This document shows positions 26,801-34,636 of a stretch of DNA of 64,000 nucleotides, in pieces. The position numbers were made by a program, and so were the translations under genes. Origin of the DNA: Desulfosporosinus shakirovi (lineage in GTDB: Bacteria > Bacillota > Desulfitobacteriia > Desulfitobacteriales > Desulfitobacteriaceae); contig NZ_JAJDOO010000002.1 of assembly GCF_020595055.1 (NCBI RefSeq), positions 124,001 through 188,000 of the forward strand, read 5' to 3'. Under the pieces are notes generated by a model. That model had not been told where the DNA came from, did not search any database, and saw only the letters and a program-made list of their open reading frames with translations. Position 1 is the first letter of the stretch, and each line of letters starts with the position of its first letter.

Positions 26801-27975
26801 TATTACTTTATGGCTCCTTGGACAATTTCGATGATACACTCAATAAATGGTATCGTACTTTAGATTGGCAAGATATCCCCTTGCCATCAGGTCAACTCCG
26901 GAGTGCCAAGTGCTTTCTGGATTGGATCGGTCCTGCCTTAGCACGACATCCAGACCGACTTTTTGGTGAGGAAAATTCTCCTTTAACATTAACTATGCCA
27001 GATATAAGTTCAAAATGGGAACTTCATCGTCACTGCAGTTTAACATCAGTTAAAGAGGTAAACAGGGAAGAATCTCAGGAACTTGACGAAAGCGTCGAAG
27101 AAGCACCAAAGAAGGAAACGGATACCGATGCCGAGCAAAGCAATACAGAGAACTCTTCTAATATTAAGACCTTTGAAGAATGGTATTCTGAGGTCAGTCG
27201 ACGTCTAAACTGGCAGTACCCACATCCAAAGTCTGTTCGGCAGGTTGCTAAAACGAGTGTTAGTGAACTAAAACGTCAACAAACCTGGCATGTAAATGAT
27301 GAAGCGTCCTCAATATCCACACTTCGAAATCAATCGGATACCATAAAAAGGCCAAAATTCCTTCAAGCAACAAAACAATTAACTGCTGCCGAACGAGGAA
27401 CCGCTTTGCACACAGTTATGCAGCATCTTCCCTTTAAAGAATGGACAACCCATTGGCCAAGCCTGTCTCTGAAGGAGCAGGTTAATGAAATAAAGGAATT
27501 TCTGAATCAATTAGAACATCGAGAAATACTTAGTTATGAGCAACGGAGTGTCATTCAACCAGAACAGGTTGTACATTTCTTGGGCACCCCCCTAAGTCAG
27601 CGACTTTTCAAAGCAGAACAAATTCTTCGAGAATTACCCTTTACACTAACATTTCCGTGCGAGGACCGGACAAATGTCATGGTCCAAGGGGTTATTGATG
27701 TGGTTATTATGCACAAGGATGAATGCGGTAATATTACAGCAGAAATTCTTGACTACAAGACAGATTCATTTCGAACAGACAATGAAACTGACCCAGAGCA
27801 GATTTTAAGAGAGCGGTATACTCTGCAACTGTCACTCTACGCCCAAGCTATTGAACGCTTAAATAAGGTAGAGGTTACGAGTTGTACGCTCTATTCCTTT
27901 ACTCTTGGCCGCGAAATTACGATTTCAGAGGAGCTTCGTAAGAGCATTATAGAACCTGGTTTTCCATTTCCCTAA
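23872..27975 (+). CDS. addA: ATP-dependent helicase/nuclease subunit A (AddA)
   Basis: UvrD-type helicase plus nuclease, the motor of AddAB. The 1367 residues include Walker A AAGSGKT (25-31), TFTKAAANEMRERIG, Walker B VDEYQDINPVQERI, GDVKQSIYRFRMADP, and the motif V/VI region ITVHASKGLEFPVVFVVGLGR and LYVALTRAKERL. The C-terminal RecB-like nuclease includes EILDYKTDSF near 1290-1300. An acidic, low-complexity insert lies around 580-610. It starts at GTG overlapping the addB stop by 8 bases, so the two are translationally coupled. No terminator was recognised in the AT-rich gap after it. Confidence 0.95.
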   Translation: MSKPKWTEEQNAAIMLQGELLVAAAAGSGKTAVLVERLIRRIKNAEDPVDVDRFLVVTFTKAAANEMRERIGKALDDALFQEQEPREMERILSQRTLLHQASITTLHSFCLELIRKYFYQLELDPAFRVADQAEAELLRQDVIEEIFETRYAIEDDEFLRLVEAFGTDRDDHPLIEHVLNLYSFAYSQPQPKSWLNSLKRAYSWDSIKSLMQSEWGQALRQGLLDLVSESLGLLARAKQITQSPGGPMLYSATLQDDLNRIGLLNRALQEGDWAEVEAEFYSAVNFPKLPAIRSKSKQKSALVEEQAEYGESMKKGLQEESKKLRDDAKKKLNSLKEAVFAYPLNEQLPGLREMGTMAQTLSDLVSEFSQVYATAKGQRNILDFTDLEHFALRLLEEEGEASLIAQGLKEFFAEVLVDEYQDINPVQERILHQVSRQGESPNLFMVGDVKQSIYRFRMADPNLFIAKYNLLPHWQSDMTKDTKTMVIDLNRNFRSRLEVVEGVNFLFRQIMTLSAGEIAYEDQAALQYGASFVSGKNQIRTAEGPIEVHLIDSKSIKDELNSYSDEGTKDIATLSEGPSESDRSEGVNPAENDAEDLGDTLSSEDMDKARIEARLVSQRIQGIVQGAEFQIYDKNNTKFRPVRYSDIVILMRSYSAVAPIYIEEFQNTGIPVYAETTSGYFGASEVETILSLLKIIDNPHLDIPLAAVLRSPLVGLNGRELGQIRMMLPEGDFFEALTIAVWAGLDEGNPALEQVDEFKIILGLYEESLPEKLNKARLILSVAPMLKEKISDFWLNLQSWRTRSRRTSLADLLWSLYVETGYLAYVGTLPAGVQRQANLRVLYDRARRFEATRYRGLFRFLRFLDRFQGQGKDMGSARALGENEDVVRLITVHASKGLEFPVVFVVGLGRTFNTQSLRGKMLLHSKLGIGMPIIDVENNVRYPSLIQYAVKQRLAQESLAEELRILYVALTRAKERLLLYGSLDNFDDTLNKWYRTLDWQDIPLPSGQLRSAKCFLDWIGPALARHPDRLFGEENSPLTLTMPDISSKWELHRHCSLTSVKEVNREESQELDESVEEAPKKETDTDAEQSNTENSSNIKTFEEWYSEVSRRLNWQYPHPKSVRQVAKTSVSELKRQQTWHVNDEASSISTLRNQSDTIKRPKFLQATKQLTAAERGTALHTVMQHLPFKEWTTHWPSLSLKEQVNEIKEFLNQLEHREILSYEQRSVIQPEQVVHFLGTPLSQRLFKAEQILRELPFTLTFPCEDRTNVMVQGVIDVVIMHKDECGNITAEILDYKTDSFRTDNETDPEQILRERYTLQLSLYAQAIERLNKVEVTSCTLYSFTLGREITISEELRKSIIEPGFPFP

Positions 27976-28074
27976 GTCATACCAATTCAATTGATTTACA
28001 ATTATGGTTAGTAATATTGCATTCTAAGTTTAGTTTAAATTAGTATAATAACTGAGCTTTTCTATCCTTATTAG

Positions 28075-28092
28075 TGTTCAAAATTTTGAACA
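28075..28092. promoter_or_regulatory. Perfect 18-bp palindrome upstream of the hdr/flx operon
   Basis: TGTTCAAAATTTTGAACA lies 170 bases before hdrA in a 286-base AT-rich gap. Perfect symmetry suggests a dimeric repressor site. It shares the outward TGTT...AACA look of redox regulators such as Rex but does not match the Rex consensus well. The rest of the gap showed nothing else clear. Confidence 0.45.
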
Positions 28093-28261
28093 TATGTCAT
28101 TAAATGATTTAATAAGGGTAGATTGCTATAAAATTATTTAATTCCATAATATTTCGTCATTTCTAAAAAGGATTTTTCAATTAAATGGCGAAGTTAATTA
28201 ATGTTCCTTGTGATTGTTGTAACTATCTTTAATAAGGAGTAAGGATGAAAGAGGGGTTGTA

Positions 28262-31200
28262 ATGAGTCAAAATAAAATAGGTTCTGTTTTGATTGTTGGC
28301 GCTGGAATTGCCGGGATTCAAGCTGCACTGGATTTAGCAGAGTCGGGATACTTAGTTCATTTGGTAGAAGAATCGTCAGCAATCGGCGGAACTATGCCAA
28401 TGTTGGATAAGACCTTCCCAACCAATGATTGCTCGATGTGTATTTTGTCACCAAAACTGGTTGAATGCGGACGCCATCTTAACGTCAGAACCTACACCAA
28501 TTCACAAGTTGTTAAAACAGAAGGAGAAGCCGGAAATTTTAAAGTCACTATTAAGCAAAAGGCACGTTACATTGATCTGGAAAAATGTACGGGGTGTGGA
28601 GCCTGTGCTGAAGCTTGTCCGGTAAAAGTCGATGATGAATTTAATCAGGGCCTAGGAAAACGAAAAGCTGCGTTTAAACAGTATTCGCAAGCCTTCCCAA
28701 ATGCCTATGGAATTGACGAAAAAAATTGCTTGTATCAAACTCGGGGTAAAGCCAAGGGGAAAGACATTTGCCTGAAATGTGTTAAAGCATGTCAAGCTGG
28801 CGCAATCGACCATCAGATGGAAGACAAAGAATTTGAAGTCGAAGTAGGGTCAATGATTCTTAATCCCGGCTTCAAAATATTTGACGCCTCCAGGCTTGAT
28901 TACTACGGTTATGGAAAAATCAAAAGCGTTATAACAAGCCTTGAATTTGAGCGCCTTCTCAGCGCTTCTGGTCCCTTTGACGGACATTTAGTAAGACCTT
29001 TTGATCAAAAAGAGCCACAAAAGATTGCTTGGATCCAATGTGTCGGTTCCAGAAACGCCAAAATCAATAATAATTACTGTTCTGGTGTTTGCTGTATGTA
29101 CGCTATCAAAGAAGCCGTTATTGCTAAAGAACACAGCCATATTCCAGTGGATACAACCATTTTCTATATGGACATGAGAACCCCTGGTAAGGATTTCGAA
29201 AAATATTATAACAACGCTAAGAATAATCAAGGGGTTAACTTCATTCGTTCTCGTGTATATGAAGTTACTGAAGCCAAAGATGATTCCGGAGATGCTTGCA
29301 TAAGATACTCCACAGAAGATGGAAAAATTTGTGAAGATCAATTTGATTTAGTCGTTCTGTCTGTGGGTCTTGAGCCAGGCGACAGTTCCAAAGAATTAGC
29401 CAAAATGTTAGATCTCAAAGTCAACAAATTTGGATTTGCTGAGCTTGAACCGCTAAGTGGGGTAAATACCTCCAGAGCAGGTGTTTTTGCTGCAGGAGCC
29501 TTTAGTGGACCGAGAGATATTCCTGAAACTGTTATGCAAGCCAGTGCCGCTGCCGGTGCTGCCTCCGCTTTATTATCCGATGAGCGTGGAACCTTGGTTA
29601 GTGAAAAAGAATATCCACCTGAATTAGATGTTGTCGGAGATGTTATACGAACCGGTGTCTTTATTTGTCACTGTGGTGTCAATATCGGCGGGGTTGTAGA
29701 TGTACCCAGTGTTGTAGAATATGCCAAGACTCTGCCTACCGTAGCCTATGCCACGGACAAAATCTATGCTTGTTCTCAAGATGCTCAGGCTTCGATTAAA
29801 GCATTGATCAGTGAACAGAAACTGAATAGAATTGTTGTTTCTTCCTGTAGTCCGCGAACTCATGAACCTTTATTCCAAGAGACGTTGAAGGAAGCAGGTT
29901 TGAATGCCCACCTGTTTGACATGGCTAACATCCGTGACCAATGTTCCTGGGTTCATATGCACGAGCCTGAAAAAGCGACCGAGAAAGCGAAAGATCTCAC
30001 AAAGTTAGCAATCGTTCGTGCTTCCATGCAACAACCCGTCCAACCTATCTTCATGTCAATGAATCATACTGCCTTAGTGATCGGCGGCGGAGTAGCAGGG
30101 ATGACAAGTGCCGTATCTTTAGCTGATCAAGGCTATGAAGTTCATTTAGTGGAAAAAGATAATGCTTTAGGTGGAGTTGCTAGAAGATTCTCTACCGGTT
30201 TCAGAGGAGAAGACATGAAAGCCTTTGTTGCTGGGCTTATCGATCAAGTAAGCAACCATCCAAACATTAAACTTCACGTAGGTGTGGGAATAAAAGACGT
30301 TGGAGGTTTCTTGGGTAACTTTACCACTACTTTAGAAAATGGAGAACAACTGGCACATGGTGTGGCACTCCTGACCATTGGGGGGCAAGAATACAAGCCT
30401 AAGGAATACTTATATGGTCAAGATGACCGCGTCATGACCCAAATCGAAATGGATGAGGCACTCTATAACCATGACCCTAAAGTGGATAATGCTAAGAATT
30501 TTGTCTTTATTCAGTGCGTGGGTTCTCGTTCAGATGAAAACCCGTATTGCAGCCGTACCTGCTGTACTAAATCCGTTAAATTAGCGCTTAAGGTCAAAAA
30601 GAAAAATCCAGGGGCTAATGTATTCGTTCTATACAGAGATATGAGAACTTATGGCTACTACGAAGAGGACTATGAGGAAGCAAGACGAATCGGGATCATC
30701 TTTGTCCGCTATAGTGAGAATGCCAAACCCGTTGTAAGCAAGGAAGCAGATACCCTTGTTGTAACAGTCACTGATCACGTTTTAGATCGACCTATAGAGA
30801 TTGAATCAGATGTAGTTTGCTTAGCTGCTGCCATTAAGGCGCCTGCTGACGGCAAGAAACTTTCCAAATGGTTCAAAATCCCCTTAAATGCCGAAGGATT
30901 CTTCTTAGAGGCACATATGAAATTACGGCCTGTTGATTTTAGTACAGATGGAGTCTTTATGGCAGGTATCGCTCATAGCCCTAAAAATATGGAAGAAGTT
31001 GTAGCACAAGCTAAAGCAGCCGCTGGGCGCGCCGGTGTTGCCTTGTCTCAAGATCAAGTAGAATCTGCCGGTCTAAACGCTTTTGTCAACAAACGCAAAT
31101 GTACTGCCTGTGGAACTTGTGAAGCAGTTTGTTCAGCCAAAGCCGTCACCGTTGATATGGTTAACCGCGTTGCAGTTGTGAACGATGCTCTATGTAAAGG

Positions 31201-31294
31201 CTGTGGAGCATGCGCTTCGAGTTGTCGTTGCGGAGCTATAAGCCTCAGAGGGTGTACAAACGAGCAAATTGTGGAGATGTTAAACTCCCTATAA
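28262..31294 (+). CDS. hdrA: Long heterodisulfide-reductase-like subunit A (HdrA/HdrL), FAD and multiple 4Fe-4S
   Basis: The likely flavin-bifurcating core of a soluble redox complex. The 1010 residues are larger than archaeal HdrA (about 650) because two FAD/Rossmann halves are present. The first is IVGAGIAGIQAALDLAESG (11-29) with GTMPMLDKTFPTNDCSMC, the second ALVIGGGVAGMTSAVSLADQG near 603. A 4Fe-4S motif CTGCGACAEAC (Cys109/112/115/119) and further CLKCVKAC lie in the first half. QCVGSRN and QCVGSRSDE Cys motifs occur in each half. Two C-terminal clusters follow (CTACGTCEAVC from Cys947, and CKGCGACASSC). It is first in an operon with MvhD, Flx and HdrCB-like proteins. Confidence 0.92.
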   Translation: MSQNKIGSVLIVGAGIAGIQAALDLAESGYLVHLVEESSAIGGTMPMLDKTFPTNDCSMCILSPKLVECGRHLNVRTYTNSQVVKTEGEAGNFKVTIKQKARYIDLEKCTGCGACAEACPVKVDDEFNQGLGKRKAAFKQYSQAFPNAYGIDEKNCLYQTRGKAKGKDICLKCVKACQAGAIDHQMEDKEFEVEVGSMILNPGFKIFDASRLDYYGYGKIKSVITSLEFERLLSASGPFDGHLVRPFDQKEPQKIAWIQCVGSRNAKINNNYCSGVCCMYAIKEAVIAKEHSHIPVDTTIFYMDMRTPGKDFEKYYNNAKNNQGVNFIRSRVYEVTEAKDDSGDACIRYSTEDGKICEDQFDLVVLSVGLEPGDSSKELAKMLDLKVNKFGFAELEPLSGVNTSRAGVFAAGAFSGPRDIPETVMQASAAAGAASALLSDERGTLVSEKEYPPELDVVGDVIRTGVFICHCGVNIGGVVDVPSVVEYAKTLPTVAYATDKIYACSQDAQASIKALISEQKLNRIVVSSCSPRTHEPLFQETLKEAGLNAHLFDMANIRDQCSWVHMHEPEKATEKAKDLTKLAIVRASMQQPVQPIFMSMNHTALVIGGGVAGMTSAVSLADQGYEVHLVEKDNALGGVARRFSTGFRGEDMKAFVAGLIDQVSNHPNIKLHVGVGIKDVGGFLGNFTTTLENGEQLAHGVALLTIGGQEYKPKEYLYGQDDRVMTQIEMDEALYNHDPKVDNAKNFVFIQCVGSRSDENPYCSRTCCTKSVKLALKVKKKNPGANVFVLYRDMRTYGYYEEDYEEARRIGIIFVRYSENAKPVVSKEADTLVVTVTDHVLDRPIEIESDVVCLAAAIKAPADGKKLSKWFKIPLNAEGFFLEAHMKLRPVDFSTDGVFMAGIAHSPKNMEEVVAQAKAAAGRAGVALSQDQVESAGLNAFVNKRKCTACGTCEAVCSAKAVTVDMVNRVAVVNDALCKGCGACASSCRCGAISLRGCTNEQIVEMLNSL

Positions 31295-31333
31295 ATTTTG
31301 GGCACCTAATAACATTGGGAAAGGTAGATGATT

Positions 31334-31801
31334 ATGGGAGAAATTCAGGTAGAAACTGAAAATAAAAAATACGAACCAAAAATTGCGGCCTTCTTGTGTA
31401 ACTGGTGCAGTTATGCAGGAGCAGATCTAGCGGGTGTTGGTCGAATTCAATATCCTGCAACTATTAGAACCATCAGAGTCCCATGTTCCGGTCGAATTAA
31501 TCCCCTATATGTCTTGAAAGCAATGGCCAATGGGGCAGATGGAGTCTTAGTTTCCGGCTGTCACCCTGGAGATTGCCATTATATTAGCGGCAATTATGTA
31601 GCAAGAAGGAAATTTGCACTTATTAAATCCTTACTAAACCATGTTGGTTTAGAAGAAGATCGGATTAGTTTTTCATGGGTATCAGCAGCAGAAGGTGGCC
31701 GCTTTGCTGAAGTTGTTAAAGGGGTTACCGAGCGTGTCAGTACTCTTGGTCCTAATAACGGAATCTTTAAAGTAGTCGACGGGGGTGCAGCGGATGAGTA
31801 A
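31334..31801 (+). CDS. MvhD/FlxD-like iron-sulfur electron-transfer subunit
   Basis: MvhD-family proteins pass electrons from a hydrogenase or NADH module to HdrA. The 155 residues show the typical PKIAAFLCNWCSYAGADLAG start, VPCSGRI, and GADGVLVSGCHPGDCHY, with conserved cysteines expected to bind a 2Fe-2S or 4Fe-4S cluster. I start it at the second ATG (31334) because GGAAAGG then has 9-base spacing; ATG 31328 is too close. The 3' end overlaps the next gene by 8 bases (ATGAGTAA). Position directly after hdrA supports the role of HdrA partner. Confidence 0.9.
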   Translation: MGEIQVETENKKYEPKIAAFLCNWCSYAGADLAGVGRIQYPATIRTIRVPCSGRINPLYVLKAMANGADGVLVSGCHPGDCHYISGNYVARRKFALIKSLLNHVGLEEDRISFSWVSAAEGGRFAEVVKGVTERVSTLGPNNGIFKVVDGGAADE

Positions 31802-32744
31802 AATTATTAACGATATCCGAGAAACGGCTCGTCAATTACTGGCTGAAGGCAAAGTAGATGTTGTTATCGGTTACGAAAAAGGTTCCTTACCACTAAAAGC
31901 GACTCCTTGCTTTGTTCATTCTTCAGAAGGGGTTGACTCCTTGATATGGGATGAAACTTGCGAGAATAATTTAGCGACTTATGCAGCTAAGACTCCCGGA
32001 AAAAAAGCCATTGTCGCCAAAGGGTGTGACAGTCGCGCTTTAGCAGTCTTGTTACAAGAAAATCAACTTGTCAGAGATGACTTATATATTATTGGCGTTT
32101 CCTGTCACGGTGTCATTGATCAAAGAAGAATCGGAGCTGAAGTGGGGGAAATTCTCGAAGCTAGTATCAGCGATGGTAAAATATCTGTAAAAGGAATGGA
32201 AGGGGATAAAGAGTATCTCTTTACGGAAGTAAAGGATGCTACCTGTCGAACCTGCCGTTACCCTAACCCTGTCATGGAGGACCTTCATATTGGCGATACG
32301 ATTGAAGTTGCTCAAGGAGCTGCCGCCTTTGCAGACGTAGAAGCCTTGGAAAACAAATCTGACAACGAGCGTCAAGAATATTTCAAAGAGCAAATGAGCA
32401 AGTGCATTCGCTGTTATGCCTGCCGCAATGCTTGTCCTTTATGCTATTGTCAGGAATGTTTTGTGGATTGCAATTCTCCAAGATGGCTCACTGGCGGTGT
32501 AAATCGTGCCGAAAATCTTCTTTTCCAAGCCGGCCGTGTTATGCATTTAGCTGGCCGATGTGTTGATTGCGGTGCATGCAGTCGTGCATGTCCACAAGGT
32601 GTCGACATCCGCGCCTTGAACCGTAAAATGACGAAAGATGTTTACGTCATGTATAACCATGAATCCGGTATCAGTGAAGAGGGTAAACCTGCTCTTAATG
32701 AATACAGCGCAAATGATCCAGAACAGTTCTTGGTAAAGGAGTGA
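31794..32744 (+). CDS. FlxC-like 4Fe-4S protein (FrhB/FdhB-related N-terminus)
   Basis: The 316-residue protein has an N-terminal half resembling the coenzyme-F420 hydrogenase/dehydrogenase beta family (VVIGYEKGSLPLKATPCFV, AKGCDSRALAVLLQE, IGVSCHGVID), with CRTCRYPNP. The C-terminal half holds ferredoxin clusters CIRCYACRNACPLCYCQEC and CVDCGACSRACPQGVD. In Flx-Hdr systems such a protein relays electrons between the NADH-oxidising flavoprotein and HdrA. I chose ATG 31794 behind GGGGGTG rather than GTG 31785, which overlaps that site. The family naming is from memory of the FlxABCD-HdrABC set; a direct comparison is needed to fix the letter. Confidence 0.8.
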   Translation: MSKIINDIRETARQLLAEGKVDVVIGYEKGSLPLKATPCFVHSSEGVDSLIWDETCENNLATYAAKTPGKKAIVAKGCDSRALAVLLQENQLVRDDLYIIGVSCHGVIDQRRIGAEVGEILEASISDGKISVKGMEGDKEYLFTEVKDATCRTCRYPNPVMEDLHIGDTIEVAQGAAAFADVEALENKSDNERQEYFKEQMSKCIRCYACRNACPLCYCQECFVDCNSPRWLTGGVNRAENLLFQAGRVMHLAGRCVDCGACSRACPQGVDIRALNRKMTKDVYVMYNHESGISEEGKPALNEYSANDPEQFLVKE

Positions 32745-32754
32745 GGTGAAGATA

Positions 32755-33771
32755 ATGAAGATAAGTAAAGAAAAATTTGGCCAGGCATTTGATGCGTTAG
32801 TCGCTGAGTACCAAATAATTGCTCCGGTTAGTGATGCTAACGGAATTGCTTTCAAAGGAGTCAAAAGCTTCTCAGAAGTTAAGCAAGATTATCTGAATTC
32901 TAAACTTCCTCCCAAAGCTTTCTTTTTTCCTCAACATGAAAAACTCATGTCTTATAAAAAAGAAGGTAAAGAAGTAACCGTTAAGAGCGAGCTTAAGGTA
33001 GAGAATACCGTTCTTTTTGGAATCAGACCCTGCGATGCTAAAGGGATGCAACTCTTAGATATGGTCTTCAAAAATGATCAGTATACAGACCCTTATTATT
33101 TTGAACGCCGAGATAAATCGGTCATAATCGGAGTAGCGTGTAACAAAATTGCTCCTACTTGTTTTTGCTCCTCATTTGGTCTTTCTCCGGCTGGCAGTGA
33201 AGGGTCCGATATCTTTTTGATTGATCTTGGAGATTCCTACGACGTAGAAGTGATCACAGAGAAAGGGAAAGCTTTGGCTGCTCGTTTCGAAGCGCTCTCT
33301 GAACTTTCTGCAGATGAACAAGCCTTAGTTGACAAAATTAAGGATGCAGTGACCTTGAGCAAGGTCGATGTCTCAACCACCACCAGTAAGCTGGACAAGA
33401 TGTTTAATAATCCTTACTGGGATACTCTCCAAGAAAAGTGCATTGGGTGTAATGTTTGTTCATTCTCATGTCCTACCTGCCATTGCTTCGATATTTCCGA
33501 GGAAGTGCGCAAGAATGAAGGCACGAGAGTTCGAACTTGGGATGCTTGTATGGCCCCGCTCTTTACACTTCATGGATCCGGTCATAACCCGCGGGATAAT
33601 AAAAAGGCTCGTTGGCGTCAGCGGATGATGCACAAGTTTAACTATTTTGTCCATAACAATGGGTCTATGTCCTGCGTAGGCTGTGGTCGCTGCATAAAAG
33701 GTTGCCCAGTTAATATGGATATCCGACAAGTCATTGATGGGGCTAACAAAGCAGAATTGGTGGTGGAATGA
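32755..33771 (+). CDS. FlxB/sulfhydrogenase beta-like 4Fe-4S protein
   Basis: The 338 residues resemble the HydB subunit of archaeal sulfhydrogenase. They include FGIRPCDAKGMQLLDMVF near residue 85, a CNKIAPTCFCSSFG segment, and two 4Fe-4S motifs, CIGCNVCSFSCPTCHC and CVGCGRCIKGCPVNMDIRQ. It pairs with the next gene's FAD/NAD(P) subunit, as HydB pairs with HydG. I start at ATG 32755 behind GGAGTGAGGTG; a GTG nine bases earlier lies inside that site. Its stop overlaps the next start (ATGA). It likely accepts electrons from the flavoprotein and feeds the MvhD/HdrA unit. Confidence 0.88.
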   Translation: MKISKEKFGQAFDALVAEYQIIAPVSDANGIAFKGVKSFSEVKQDYLNSKLPPKAFFFPQHEKLMSYKKEGKEVTVKSELKVENTVLFGIRPCDAKGMQLLDMVFKNDQYTDPYYFERRDKSVIIGVACNKIAPTCFCSSFGLSPAGSEGSDIFLIDLGDSYDVEVITEKGKALAARFEALSELSADEQALVDKIKDAVTLSKVDVSTTTSKLDKMFNNPYWDTLQEKCIGCNVCSFSCPTCHCFDISEEVRKNEGTRVRTWDACMAPLFTLHGSGHNPRDNKKARWRQRMMHKFNYFVHNNGSMSCVGCGRCIKGCPVNMDIRQVIDGANKAELVVE

Positions 33772-34613
33772 TGCAACTGAATCCATATATCCCAATAACC
33801 ATGAAACTCGTTAAAAATTTAGTGGAAACCGAAGATAAGCTGATCAATACCTTTACACTGGAGTTCCTCAATCAACAAGATGAAGAAAACTTTAAATATA
33901 TGCCGGGGCAGTTTGCAGAACTAAGTGCCTATGGTCATGGCGAAGCACCTTTTGGAATCGCAACCTCTCCGACTGAGCCCGGAATTCTAAAGTTTTCCGT
34001 TGCTAAAGTAGGATGCGTATCCAATGCCTTACATCTCATGGAAGAAGGAACTATGGTAGGGGTCCGAGGACCAATGGGTAATTACTATCCCCTAGAAAAG
34101 TTTAAAGGGAAAAACGTTGTTATTATTGGTGGAGGTTTTGCTTTTACAACTCTGCGTTCACTGGCGAAATATATGTTGGATGACAAACATCGTGGTGACT
34201 ATGGTGATATTACAGTTATTTACGGTGCCAGAAACCCCGGCTTATTACTCTATAAAGAAGAATTAGCCGAGTGGGAAAACAATCCAAATATTAACCTGAT
34301 AACCACCATTGACCGACCGGCAGAAGGCTGGACTAAACACGTAGGCTTTATTCCCAGCATCACGGAACAAATTGCTCCTTCTTCCGTTGATACCTATGCT
34401 GTCGTTTGCGGACCACCGGCCATGATTAAATTTACCTTACCGGTCCTTGAAAAATTAAACTTTACTCCTGAGAGTATTTACACCTCCTTAGAAATGCGTA
34501 TGAAGTGCGGATTGGGAATCTGTGGACGTTGTAATATTGGTACAGAATATGTATGTAAAGATGGTCCGGTCTTCTCCATGGCTCAATTAAAAGAATTACC
34601 GAATGAATATTAA
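33768..34613 (+). CDS. FlxA-like FAD/NAD(P)-binding reductase (sulfhydrogenase gamma/HydG type)
   Basis: Ferredoxin-NADP reductase fold, 281 residues. The FAD domain contains MPGQFAELSAYGHGEAPFGIATSP, and the NAD(P) domain has NVVIIGGGFAFTTLRSL and VVCGPPAMIKFTLPVL. The C-terminal cysteine cluster MKCGLGICGRCNIG binds a 2Fe-2S centre as in dihydroorotate dehydrogenase PyrK and HydG. It is probably the NAD(P)H entry or exit site of the complex. It overlaps the previous gene by 4 bases; two adjacent ATG codons (33768, 33771) are both possible. Confidence 0.9.
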   Translation: MMQLNPYIPITMKLVKNLVETEDKLINTFTLEFLNQQDEENFKYMPGQFAELSAYGHGEAPFGIATSPTEPGILKFSVAKVGCVSNALHLMEEGTMVGVRGPMGNYYPLEKFKGKNVVIIGGGFAFTTLRSLAKYMLDDKHRGDYGDITVIYGARNPGLLLYKEELAEWENNPNINLITTIDRPAEGWTKHVGFIPSITEQIAPSSVDTYAVVCGPPAMIKFTLPVLEKLNFTPESIYTSLEMRMKCGLGICGRCNIGTEYVCKDGPVFSMAQLKELPNEY

Positions 34614-34636
34614 TCAAGTCGGAGGTGATAGTAACA

